In this document: positions 1 through 5,317 of the stretch, piece after piece | Layout: each line of letters opens with the position of its first letter | How positions within the stretch are numbered: position 1 is the first letter of the stretch | NCBI GenBank assembly: GCA_964408025.1 | Contig: CAYOXX010000131.1 | Location: 1 to 5,386, forward strand | Direction: 5' to 3' | Length of the DNA stretch: 5,386 nucleotides | Source: CAYOXX01 sp964408025 | GTDB lineage: Bacteria; Acidobacteriota; DATKUA01 | The notes under the pieces: generated by a model | What the model saw: only the letters and a program-made list of their open reading frames with translations | The model's database searches: none | What the model was told of the DNA's origin: nothing | Program-made: the position numbers and the translations under genes

Positions 1-408
1 AATCTGAGGAGCGTGCAAATCCATTGTGAGAATTCTGTCAGCACCGGTCGCCTCGAGAAGATTGGACACCATCTTGGAGCTTATCGGCACTCTGGGGCGG
101 TCTTTGCGATCCTGCCGCGCGTAGCCGAAGTAGGGCATAACCGTCGTGACGCGTTTCGCCGACGCCCGCTTGAAGGCGTCGATCATGATCAGCAGCTCCA
201 TCAGGGTAGTGTTTACCGGATGGCAAGTCGGTTGCACGATGAAGACGTCCCGACCGCGGACGTTCTCAAGGATCTGGCAGTGGACCTCGCCGTCGCTGAA
301 AGTAGTCAGCAGAATATCGCCCTGGGGGATGGCCAGGTGTTCGCAAATTGCTGCAGCCAGCTCCGGATTGGCGCTGCCCGAGAAGACCTTCAGCTTGCCG
401 TTGCTCAT
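1..408 (-). CDS. prs: Ribose-phosphate pyrophosphokinase (PRPP synthetase), N-terminal 136 residues, cut by window edge
   Basis: The enzyme transfers pyrophosphate from ATP to ribose 5-phosphate. The product, PRPP, feeds purine, pyrimidine, histidine, tryptophan and NAD synthesis in the cytoplasm. The visible part begins MSNGKLKVFSGSANPELA and aligns by memory with the start of bacterial Prs (E. coli MPDMKLFAGNATPELA). Clear family blocks are FSDGE at residues 37-41, the ATP-binding stretch YFGYARQDRKDRPRVPIS at 93-110, and DLHAPQI at 130-136, whose His132 is the expected metal/active-site residue. The C-terminal PRPP-binding loop lies beyond position 1. The ATG at 408 is chosen because it gives the normal N terminus; its Shine-Dalgarno is unusually close. 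It follows tRNA-Gln by 38 nt on the same strand, so cotranscription or processing from one precursor is likely. Identification is secure; only completeness is unknown. Confidence 0.97.
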   Translation of the reverse strand, partial: MSNGKLKVFSGSANPELAAAICEHLAIPQGDILLTTFSDGEVHCQILENVRGRDVFIVQPTCHPVNTTLMELLIMIDAFKRASAKRVTTVMPYFGYARQDRKDRPRVPISSKMVSNLLEATGADRILTMDLHAPQI

Positions 409-410
409 AA

Positions 411-415
411 CCTCC
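411..415 (-). promoter_or_regulatory. Tightly spaced Shine-Dalgarno of prs
   Basis: On the minus strand GGAGG is followed by only two bases (TT) before the ATG of prs, much closer than the usual 5 to 9. A second, weaker GGAG (minus strand, about 418 to 421) lies 10 nt from the ATG and may be the one used. An in-frame TTG lies three codons upstream (TTG GAG GTT ATG), but family alignment favours the ATG. Confidence 0.5.
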
Positions 416-446
416 AATCTCCGTTGGCTTTTCTATCAATACTGCT

Positions 447-520
447 TGGCTGGGGCGGGAGGATTCGAACCTCCGATGCAGGATCCAAAGTCCCGTGCCT
501 TACCTCTTGGCCACGCCCCA
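447..520 (-). tRNA. tRNA-Gln, anticodon UUG, CCA encoded
   Basis: The minus strand folds as a full cloverleaf. The acceptor stem TGGGGCG pairs with CGCCCCA over 7 bp, including the U1-A72 pair typical of tRNA-Gln. The D arm is GCC with GGC around a 9-nt loop. The anticodon stem is CGGGA with TCCTG (one G-U pair) around loop CTTTGGA, giving anticodon TTG. The variable region is 4 nt (CATC). The T arm is GGAGG, loop TTCGAAT, CCTCC. The discriminator base is G, as expected for Gln, and CCA follows directly at 449 to 447. It reads CAA codons (and CAG by wobble). It sits 80 nt after spoVG and 38 nt before prs on the same strand. No convincing promoter of its own is visible, so it may be released from the operon transcript. 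Confidence 0.97.
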
Positions 521-600
521 ACCGTAGATCGCCGGAAACGAATAGTCGGGTCTATGGAAGGCCTTCGTGACCCGTTTTCAATTGCCGATAGTTAATACGG

Positions 601-933
601 TCAGCCCGCGCTAAGTCCTTCCTCTTCGGCTGCATTTCCCTGCTCCACGGGAATATCTGCGGGCGCGCCGCTGGGCTCCGTCTCCAGGACATTGTTGTAC
701 TCGTCAATGATCGCTCGCTCCATCTTGCCTCGCATCTCGCTGTTGAGCGGGTGGGCGATGTCGCGGAACTTGCCGCTCTTGCTCTTCTTCGAGGGCATCG
801 AGATGAAAAGCCCGTTGTTGCCGTCGATGATCTTGATGTCGCTGACGATGAAGCAGTCGTCGAAGACGACCGAAACAAACGCCTTGAGCTTTTCCTCTCC
901 GACCGGAGACACGCGAATGTTGGTGATTTTCAT
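601..933 (-). CDS. spoVG: SpoVG family nucleic-acid-binding regulator
   Basis: This 110-residue protein carries the whole SpoVG core: an N-terminal beta segment MKITNIRVSPVGEEKLKAF (1-19), the hallmark IDGNNGLFISMPSK (36-49), and FRDIAHPLNSEMRGKM (56-71) leading into a helix. Residues 84-110 form an acidic, low-complexity tail beyond the core; such tails vary between species. SpoVG was named for Bacillus sporulation, but in Listeria, Staphylococcus and Borrelia it is known as a DNA- and/or RNA-binding regulator. Its presence therefore does not imply that this organism sporulates. The ATG at 933 is preceded by a good Shine-Dalgarno (AGGGGG, 6-nt gap). It lies 67 nt after ispE and upstream of tRNA-Gln and prs, an arrangement related to the Bacillus ispE, purR, yabJ, spoVG, glmU, prs cluster. 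Its regulatory target here is unknown. Confidence 0.96.
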   Translation of the reverse strand: MKITNIRVSPVGEEKLKAFVSVVFDDCFIVSDIKIIDGNNGLFISMPSKKSKSGKFRDIAHPLNSEMRGKMERAIIDEYNNVLETEPSGAPADIPVEQGNAAEEEGLSAG

Positions 934-939
934 CGGTTG

Positions 940-975
940 CCCCCTAAACTCCCTTCCGCCGTTCCCGCCCTTCCC
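940..975 (-). promoter_or_regulatory. G-rich leader of spoVG with five G-tracts, the last being the Shine-Dalgarno
   Basis: On the coding (minus) strand, between the ispE stop and the spoVG start, five tracts of three or more G occur at 975-973, 970-968, 966-964, 953-951 and 944-940. The connecting loops are 2, 1, 10 and 6 nt. The last tract is the ribosome binding site AGGGGG. An RNA G-quadruplex using tracts 2 to 5 would hide that site. The 10-nt loop exceeds the canonical limit of 7, so folding is only a possibility. Confidence 0.4.
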
Positions 976-1000
976 GGACTGTCCTCGGAGGGAAACAACG

Positions 1001-1900
1001 TCACGGCGTCGGCGTGGATTCCCCGGTGACGAATCGTCGGCGGAACTGCCGCCTCGTCAGAAAGCTGCACTCGATAACGCCGACTCCCTCCGCCTCCAAA
1101 ATCTCCGCGGCGCGCACCGCCGCACCTCTGTCGGCGAAGCGCCCAGCAACCGCCGATCCGCTGCCGCACATGACGGCGTCGGTCGCGCCGCTCGCCAGCA
1201 GCTTCTCCTTCAGGCCACGGATTTCCGGGTGGGCGGCGAAGACGCCCCCCTCCAGATCGTTGCGCCAGGGAGCTGCTGGTGAATGGACCTCTCCGGGCGG
1301 CCAATCCGCCGTAATATCGCCGATACGTCCCCCCGATGTCAAATCAAAATGCCTATAGGCGGCAGCCGCGCTGATCCTCAGCGGCGGCACCAGGACGACT
1401 ACCGGGGCCGGCGGCAGGTCCTCCAGCGCCGTCACCATTTCGCCCCTGCCGCGGCACTCCGCCGTGCCGCCCGTCAGGAAGTAGGGCACGTCAGATCCGA
1501 GCTCCGCCGCCACCCGGCTCAGTTCCCGCGCGGCCAGCGGCTTGCCCGCCAGCATGTTCAGGGCGCTCAGGGCGGCCGCCGCGTCGCTGCTGCCCCCGCC
1601 CAGGCCGGCGGCGATCGGTATCCGCTTGCACAGCTCGATGCGCAGCCCCGGCGGACCGCCCGCGCGTTCGGCGAACGCCTCGGCGGCTCGCACAACCAGG
1701 TTGCGGTCGTCGGTCGGCAAGCCGTCGGCATCGCAGCGCAGCTCGATCCCCTGGCCGCCGGCTTCGATCTGCAACGTGTCGTGCAAGCTGAGGCTCTGCA
1801 TCACTGTCCGGACCTCGTGGTAGCCGTCGGGACGCGTGCCCAGCACCCGCAGCGATAGATTCACCTTGGCGAAGCAGCGTACGGAAATGCTACTGCACAT
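1001..1900 (-). CDS. ispE: 4-diphosphocytidyl-2-C-methyl-D-erythritol kinase (CDP-ME kinase)
   Basis: IspE is the ATP-dependent kinase of the non-mevalonate (MEP) pathway. It phosphorylates CDP-methylerythritol on the way to IPP and DMAPP in the cytoplasm. At 299 residues it has near-normal length and shows all the GHMP-kinase signatures. AKVNLSLRVLGTRPDGYHEV at 11-30 contains the expected catalytic Lys12 and the substrate-binding DGYH. The glycine-rich ATP loop PIAAGLGGGSSDAAAAL is at 95-111. GSDVPYFL at 135-142 holds the presumed catalytic Asp137. The C-terminal motif MCGSGSAVAGRF is at 244-255. The start at 1900 gives the family N terminus and overlaps the end of the upstream lipoprotein gene by 11 bp; the ribosome site is weak (CAGGGA), so translational coupling is likely. 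The order LolB-like, IspE, Prs matches enterobacterial lolB-ispE-prs, apart from the spoVG and tRNA inserted before prs. Confidence 0.97.
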   Translation of the reverse strand: MCSSISVRCFAKVNLSLRVLGTRPDGYHEVRTVMQSLSLHDTLQIEAGGQGIELRCDADGLPTDDRNLVVRAAEAFAERAGGPPGLRIELCKRIPIAAGLGGGSSDAAAALSALNMLAGKPLAARELSRVAAELGSDVPYFLTGGTAECRGRGEMVTALEDLPPAPVVVLVPPLRISAAAAYRHFDLTSGGRIGDITADWPPGEVHSPAAPWRNDLEGGVFAAHPEIRGLKEKLLASGATDAVMCGSGSAVAGRFADRGAAVRAAEILEAEGVGVIECSFLTRRQFRRRFVTGESTPTP

Positions 1901-2747
1901 ATTCCCTGGCTGAGCGGTAGAGCAGCGGCGGCCCCGGGGGGACGTCGTCGAGCCATAGGCGGCTACCCCGCTCGCGGGGCAGGAAGATGAAGTCCAGGTC
2001 GAGCCCCGTCGGGTTGACGTCGACCCGAAGGGCGCTCAGCGTGATCTGCTCTCCGCTTTGCGCCAGCTCGATCTCCGTCGTGCCCGGCCAGACGATGCCG
2101 CTCTCGCCGTCGAGGCGGAAGCCCCGGTAGCTGACGGCGACGATCGGCTCGTCGGAGCGGCCGTCGATGTAGCGCGCGCTGCGCAGGCGGCCGTAGGCGT
2201 CGACGTAGGCGTCGACTCGCAGGTCCTCGCCGGCGTGGTAGGCGCGCAGGTAGGCCCCGCCGCCGTCGGCCGGGTCGGCGTAGACCTGCGAGAAGCGACC
2301 CGGCTCGAAACCGCGGCCGCACAGTATCGCCGCCACCTCCTCCGGCGGCAGGTAGATGCCGATCATGCGGCCCGCGTTGTGAGGAGTGTTTTCTTCCCGG
2401 ACGTGGTAGCGGTCGCGCAGGTTCACCAGGTTGATCAGCTCGGGCACGATGATCACGATCGCCTCGGAGCCGCGGTCGCTGCTGAGGTCGACGCGCAGGC
2501 GCGCCCCTCGCTCGACTACCATGTTGGCCGTCAGCGGGACCCTCTTGCCGTCGGCGTAGCGGAAGCGGGCGCGGTAGGCGCCGCTCATCGCCTCCAGCGG
2601 CGCCCAGTTGTCGGCGAAAGCGGCTACGGGGTCGTCGGCCGGCGGCGGGCGGTAGCCGTCGGTTCGCCTGGCCGGGCAGGACGTCGCCGTCATCGCCAGG
2701 GCGGCCGCGGCGGCCGCCAGCAGGAGATTCCCGGCCTTGCAGTTCAT
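1890..2747 (-). CDS. Probable outer-membrane lipoprotein, LolB/DUF4292-like
   Basis: The 285-residue product starts MNCKAGNLLLAAAAAALAMT, a signal peptide with an Ala/Leu core, and continues to ATSC with the candidate lipidated Cys24. Ala rather than Leu at the -3 position makes the lipobox slightly non-standard. A Pro-rich linker (about 33-40) follows. The rest looks like the half-barrel of LolA/LolB-like proteins: MSGAYRARFRYADGKRVPL (54-72), MVVERGARLRVDLSSDRG (76-93), and LPPEEVAAILCGRGF (133-147), which resembles the 'P..l..lL.Gr' stretch of DUF4292 proteins. A C-terminal strand DLDFIFLPRERG (250-261) follows. It occupies the place of lolB upstream of ispE, so a role in lipoprotein or lipid handling at the outer membrane is a reasonable inference, not shown. 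Its ATG overlaps the TPR stop as ATGA, with GGGGGAA just upstream as ribosome site. Confidence 0.8.
   Translation of the reverse strand: MNCKAGNLLLAAAAAALAMTATSCPARRTDGYRPPPADDPVAAFADNWAPLEAMSGAYRARFRYADGKRVPLTANMVVERGARLRVDLSSDRGSEAIVIIVPELINLVNLRDRYHVREENTPHNAGRMIGIYLPPEEVAAILCGRGFEPGRFSQVYADPADGGGAYLRAYHAGEDLRVDAYVDAYGRLRSARYIDGRSDEPIVAVSYRGFRLDGESGIVWPGTTEIELAQSGEQITLSALRVDVNPTGLDLDFIFLPRERGSRLWLDDVPPGPPLLYRSAREYVQ
2192..2215 (-). repeat. Perfect 12-bp tandem duplication inside the lipoprotein gene
   Basis: The 12-mer CGTAGGCGTCGA (plus strand) occurs twice back to back. On the coding strand it yields the repeated peptide VDAY-VDAY at residues 178-185. The repeat keeps frame and is probably a recent replication-slippage product. 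Confidence 0.8.
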
Positions 2748-4501
2748 CGTTCCCCCAGCAGCCGTTCGAGGCGGGCGATCTCCTCCTCTACCTCGGCGGT
2801 CGACTTGACTGAGGCCAGGTCGTTGGCCATCGCGGCGCGGAACTCCGCTAGCGCCTCTGCCGGCCGCTCGAGCGCCAAGTAGAGGTAGCCAAGGTGCTCC
2901 CGCACTTCGGCCGACATGTACTGCGTGCGCACGGCCGCCGTCAGGTAGCGCTCCGCCGGCTCCAGCTCGCCCAGCTTGAAGTGGGCCCAGCCGAGGCTGT
3001 CTAGGTAGCTGCCGGAGTAGGGCTGCAGCTCGATCGCCCTGCGGATGTAACCGAGGGCCGTCTCGAGCTCGACGCCGCGGTCGGCCAGCATGTAGCCGAG
3101 GTAGTTAAGGGCCAGGTGGTTGAGCGGGTCGCCCTCGATGATCGAGCTGAAGGTCGCCCTGGCGGCGGCGAAGTCGCTGCCGCGCTCTTGCACCACGCCG
3201 CGCAGGAACGTCACGTCGTCGCTGCCGCCGGCCCCGGCCTCCGAGGCGTCGAGCGCCGCCGCCGCTCCCGCGTAGTCCTCCCGGCCGAGGCGGAGCTGGC
3301 AGAGCTCGATGTAGTTCTCGTTCTCGCCCGGATCGCTGGAGATCAGCTCCTCCAGTATCCGGTCGGCCTCCTCGTAGCGGCCCTCGGAGTCCAGCACCCG
3401 CGCCCGCAGGCGTTCGAACATGGAGAACGGCGCGCTGTCGGGCCGGTACTGCGATTCCAGCTCGTCGAGGATCTCCAGAGCCCGCGCTCGCCGATCCGAG
3501 CGGGAGTATGCGGTAATCAGCATCCTCAGGAACACGTCGGGGCGCGCCTGCACCAGCTCCTCAGCGCGCTCGAATAGTTCTGCGGCGGGCTCGTAATCTT
3601 CCATGAGGTAGAGGGCCGCGGCGCGGCCGATGGCGGCCTCGGCCAGCGTCGTCAGGGAGGCGGCGGCGGCGCCGGCCTCCTCGGCCAGCTCGAGTGCGCG
3701 GCCGAACTGTTGAGCGGCGATGTCGAACTGGCCGGTTTGCCGCAGGCAGAGGTCGGCGAGCTGCAAGCGCAGCGCGATGTCGTCGGTCCGGGCGGCGATT
3801 TGCCGTTGCAGCAGCTCGCGAGCGCGGTCGTAGAAGGCGAAAGCCTGCGGCAGCCGCCCGAGCCGCTCTGCGGCCAAGCCGGCGCGGCGCTGCAGCTCCA
3901 CGTCGTCGGGATCTATGTCGGCGGCGCGGCCCAGCGCCTCCGACTCGCCCTCCAGGTCGCCAAGCTGCCGGAAGTTCGAGGACAGCTCGAGCCAGACGTT
4001 AAGGAGCGAGGGGTCGAGCGTCAGCAGGCGCCTCCTGACTTCGATCGCCTCTGTCAGCCGCCCGGCGCGGTCGTAGAGAAGGCTGAGGAAAAAGAGGGAG
4101 GCCCTGTCGTCGGGATCGAGTTCGGCGGCGCGCCGCAGCGACTCCTCGGCCAGCCGGAGATCGTCGTCGCCGCCTCCGCGCTGCATGTAGACGCGGCCGA
4201 GCAGACGGTGTGCCTCCGCGTCCTCCGGGTCTAGTTCCAGCGCCAGCTCAAGAGCCGCGACCGCCTCCTCCGGTCGGCTGAGGCTTAACAGCATCATCGC
4301 CTCCGCCGTCCGCAGCCGGGCCGATTCCGGGTCCGCCTCAATCGCGAGGCGCAGCTCGGAGAGCGCCTGGTGCGGGTTGCCCGACTGGAAGTGGTAGGCG
4401 GCGCGCAGGTAGTGCAGGCGGGCGTCGTCGGCCGACTCCTGCACGGCCCCCACCGCTACCCCCGCGGCAAGCGTCGCCAGAGTTATCGCTACCCACACCA
4501 T
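2744..4501 (-). CDS. Exported or membrane-anchored tetratricopeptide-repeat protein, 585 aa
   Basis: Starting at the ATG at 4501, the protein opens with a hydrophobic segment, MVWVAITLATLAAGVAVGA (1-19). This could be a signal peptide cleaved near VGA/VQES or an uncleaved anchor; there is no positive charge ahead of it. The remainder is an almost unbroken solenoid of about 12 to 14 TPR units. Clear examples are residues 27-60, 62-94, 96-130, 132-165, 286-320, 464-496 and 498-530, with the usual A/G-Y-A-P positions, for example AVAALELALELDPEDAEA. NYLGYMLADRGVELETALGYIRRAIELQPYSGSYLDSLGW near 466-505 is a TPR pair common in bacterial periplasmic or membrane TPR proteins. Such proteins act as scaffolds, and no catalytic domain is visible. 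The overlap with the lipoprotein gene suggests the two products work together in the envelope. A longer frame extends 140 codons upstream, but it runs antisense through the divergent gene and is rejected. Confidence 0.88.
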   Translation of the reverse strand: MVWVAITLATLAAGVAVGAVQESADDARLHYLRAAYHFQSGNPHQALSELRLAIEADPESARLRTAEAMMLLSLSRPEEAVAALELALELDPEDAEAHRLLGRVYMQRGGGDDDLRLAEESLRRAAELDPDDRASLFFLSLLYDRAGRLTEAIEVRRRLLTLDPSLLNVWLELSSNFRQLGDLEGESEALGRAADIDPDDVELQRRAGLAAERLGRLPQAFAFYDRARELLQRQIAARTDDIALRLQLADLCLRQTGQFDIAAQQFGRALELAEEAGAAAASLTTLAEAAIGRAAALYLMEDYEPAAELFERAEELVQARPDVFLRMLITAYSRSDRRARALEILDELESQYRPDSAPFSMFERLRARVLDSEGRYEEADRILEELISSDPGENENYIELCQLRLGREDYAGAAAALDASEAGAGGSDDVTFLRGVVQERGSDFAAARATFSSIIEGDPLNHLALNYLGYMLADRGVELETALGYIRRAIELQPYSGSYLDSLGWAHFKLGELEPAERYLTAAVRTQYMSAEVREHLGYLYLALERPAEALAEFRAAMANDLASVKSTAEVEEEIARLERLLGER

Positions 4502-4508
4502 GGCGGCG

Positions 4509-4537
4509 ATGCTAGCACAGCCCGCCGGGGGCAACAA
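4509..4537 (-). promoter_or_regulatory. Candidate sigma-70-type promoter with extended -10 for the minus-strand operon
   Basis: On the minus strand, TTGTTG (4537 to 4532) is separated by exactly 17 bp from TAGCAT (4514 to 4509), and TGC directly precedes the -10 to give an extended -10 (TGn). Only seven bases lie between the -10 and the A of the TPR ATG at 4501, so transcription would begin at or next to the start codon. That fits the absence of any Shine-Dalgarno there. Confidence 0.5.
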
Positions 4538-4556
4538 CCGCCGCCCGTCCAATCCA

Positions 4557-4572
4557 CTGGACAGCAGTCCAG
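4557..4572. promoter_or_regulatory. Perfect inverted repeat between divergent promoters, possible operator
   Basis: CTGGAC-AGCA-GTCCAG is a perfect 6-bp inverted repeat with a 4-bp centre. It lies about 20 bp upstream of the minus-strand -35 and about 70 bp upstream of the plus-strand -10. The placement suits an activator or shared regulator site, but six base pairs in a GC-rich region can arise by chance and no known regulator motif is recognised. Confidence 0.3.
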
Positions 4573-4637
4573 CGCCGGCGACACCAGTTGCCGGCGGCGC
4601 CGCACCTGCGCTCGCCGGCGCGTGGTACAGATGTTGC

Positions 4638-4646
4638 TTGTACAAT
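4638..4646 (+). promoter_or_regulatory. Candidate -10 element for the plus-strand gene, inside a palindrome
   Basis: TACAAT at 4641-4646 matches the -10 consensus at five of six positions and would place the start point near 4653, about 42 nt before the ATG. No acceptable -35 is found at 16 to 18 bp upstream and the TG is not in the extended position, so activation may be needed. The element overlaps the 8-bp palindrome TTGTACAA (4638-4645). Confidence 0.35.
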
Positions 4647-4680
4647 AGGCGGCCCATAAGTAACGGCATGAGCCGCCCGA

Positions 4681-4690
4681 AAGGGGGTGA
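4681..4690 (+). promoter_or_regulatory. Strong Shine-Dalgarno that fixes the start of the plus-strand gene
   Basis: AAGGGGGTGA matches the full anti-SD complement AAGGAGGTGA at nine of ten positions and ends four bases before the ATG at 4695. It decides the start against the in-frame ATG at 4668, which has no such site. Confidence 0.8.
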
Positions 4691-4694
4691 CGAG

Positions 4695-5045
4695 ATGCTG
4701 AGAGCCGATGAAGCGAATGAGGTCCTGCTGAGGACCTTCGACCTGCCCGACATCCGCTTCGAAAACGTCTCGGGTCTCGACGAAGGCGGCGAAAGCTTCT
4801 TCGCCGAGCGCAGGTGCGGTGACGGCCTCGACGCGACCGCCCTCGACCGCTGGTTCGAGCAGTCGCGCCTGGCGGCCGACGCCGAGGCGCGGCGGGACTG
4901 CTGGCTACAGGTGGGCGACAAGATCTACGTCGTCTGGGGCGCCGCCATCAAGGCTCGCGCCGACGTCGGCAACGGCGCAGACCCGCTCGAGCGCTGGGAG
5001 TTTACCTTCAGCGATATCTGCCTCTACGATCCCCTCACGAACTGA
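4695..5045 (+). CDS. Hypothetical acidic 116-residue protein, divergent from the operon
   Basis: I do not recognise this family. The protein is small, soluble-looking and acidic, with no signal peptide or membrane segment. It is rich in Asp, Glu, Arg and Trp, with three Cys at 41, 69 and 109. The N-terminal part, MLRADEANEVLLRTFDLPDIRF, looks helical. The middle, ATALDRWFEQSRLAADAEARRDCWLQVGDKIYVVWGAAIKARADV (47-91), reads as helix then strands. The end, WEFTFSDICLYDPLTN (101-116), is a beta-like Trp/Phe-rich tail. An excellent Shine-Dalgarno and codon use like that of the neighbours support a real gene. It is transcribed away from the TPR operon and shares its intergenic region, so common regulation is possible. 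No downstream partner gene is visible within the window. An alternative start at 4668 would add nine residues. Confidence 0.75.
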   Translation: MLRADEANEVLLRTFDLPDIRFENVSGLDEGGESFFAERRCGDGLDATALDRWFEQSRLAADAEARRDCWLQVGDKIYVVWGAAIKARADVGNGADPLERWEFTFSDICLYDPLTN

Positions 5046-5203
5046 GGCCGCAAGGGCCACCTCGAGGCTCCCCACGCATCTCCTCCGTTCTTCCCGCCCG
5101 GCAGGTTGGGCGTCACCGTTGGACCCTCTCTTAGCCCGAAACCAGGAGCGTGGACATCGGTAATAAGCGGCTTGTTGCGAGAGCCGACAGCGAATAGTAG
5201 GAG

Positions 5204-5223
5204 GGCCGACATTCCTGTCGGCC
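5204..5223 (+). repeat. Hairpin of repeat copy 1
   Basis: GGCCGACA-TTCC-TGTCGGCC is a perfect 8-bp stem with a 4-base loop. The loop differs by one base from the other two copies while the stem is unchanged. Confidence 0.9.
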
Positions 5224-5250
5224 GTCTTGCCTCAATCATCATAGTAGGAG

Positions 5251-5270
5251 GGCCGACATTCTTGTCGGCC
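5251..5270 (+). repeat. Hairpin of repeat copy 2
   Basis: GGCCGACA-TTCT-TGTCGGCC is a perfect 8-bp stem with a 4-base loop, identical to that of copy 3. Confidence 0.9.
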
Positions 5271-5297
5271 GCCTTGCCTCAATCATCATAGTAGGAG

Positions 5298-5317
5298 GGC
5301 CGACATTCTTGTCGGCC
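5298..5317 (+). repeat. Hairpin of repeat copy 3
   Basis: This stem and loop are the same as in copy 2. Similarity to the 47-bp unit stops right after the stem, so this copy is the truncated end of the array. Confidence 0.9.

Noticed and set aside
551..581. Promoter for tRNA-Gln: TTGAAA (581 to 576) with CATAGA (556 to 551) on the minus strand
   Set aside because: The spacer is 19 bp and the -10 matches only three of six positions, too weak to call.
568..603. Stem-loop after spoVG (TGACCGT with ACGGGTCA) as a terminator
   Set aside because: It has a bulge and a loop of about 20 nt, with no T-tract after it.
2058..2882. Long plus-strand open frame of 274 codons opposite the lipoprotein gene
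   Set aside because: High GC keeps antisense frames open. The translation is Val/Ala/Arg-rich with no family features, and it lies opposite two well-supported overlapping genes.
4573..4620. Three spaced copies of GCCGGCG in the divergent region
   Set aside because: The spacing is irregular and such motifs are expected by chance at this GC content.
4502..4921. Upstream extension of the TPR reading frame by 140 codons
   Set aside because: It runs antisense through the divergent 4695 gene and across both candidate promoters. Its composition is Ser/Arg low-complexity, while a hydrophobic export segment begins right at the internal ATG at 4501.
5024..5242. Minus-strand frame of 72 codons at the right end
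   Set aside because: It overlaps the end of the orphan gene and the repeat hairpin, with no Shine-Dalgarno and no recognisable protein features.
5106..5291. Short plus-strand frame over the repeat array encoding ADIPVGRL- and GGPTFLSA-like peptides
   Set aside because: It is the hairpin unit read in two frames, because 47 is not a multiple of three. No ribosome site supports translation.
5204..5317. Rho-independent terminators from the three hairpins
   Set aside because: The stems are GC-rich, but none is followed by a T-tract on either strand.
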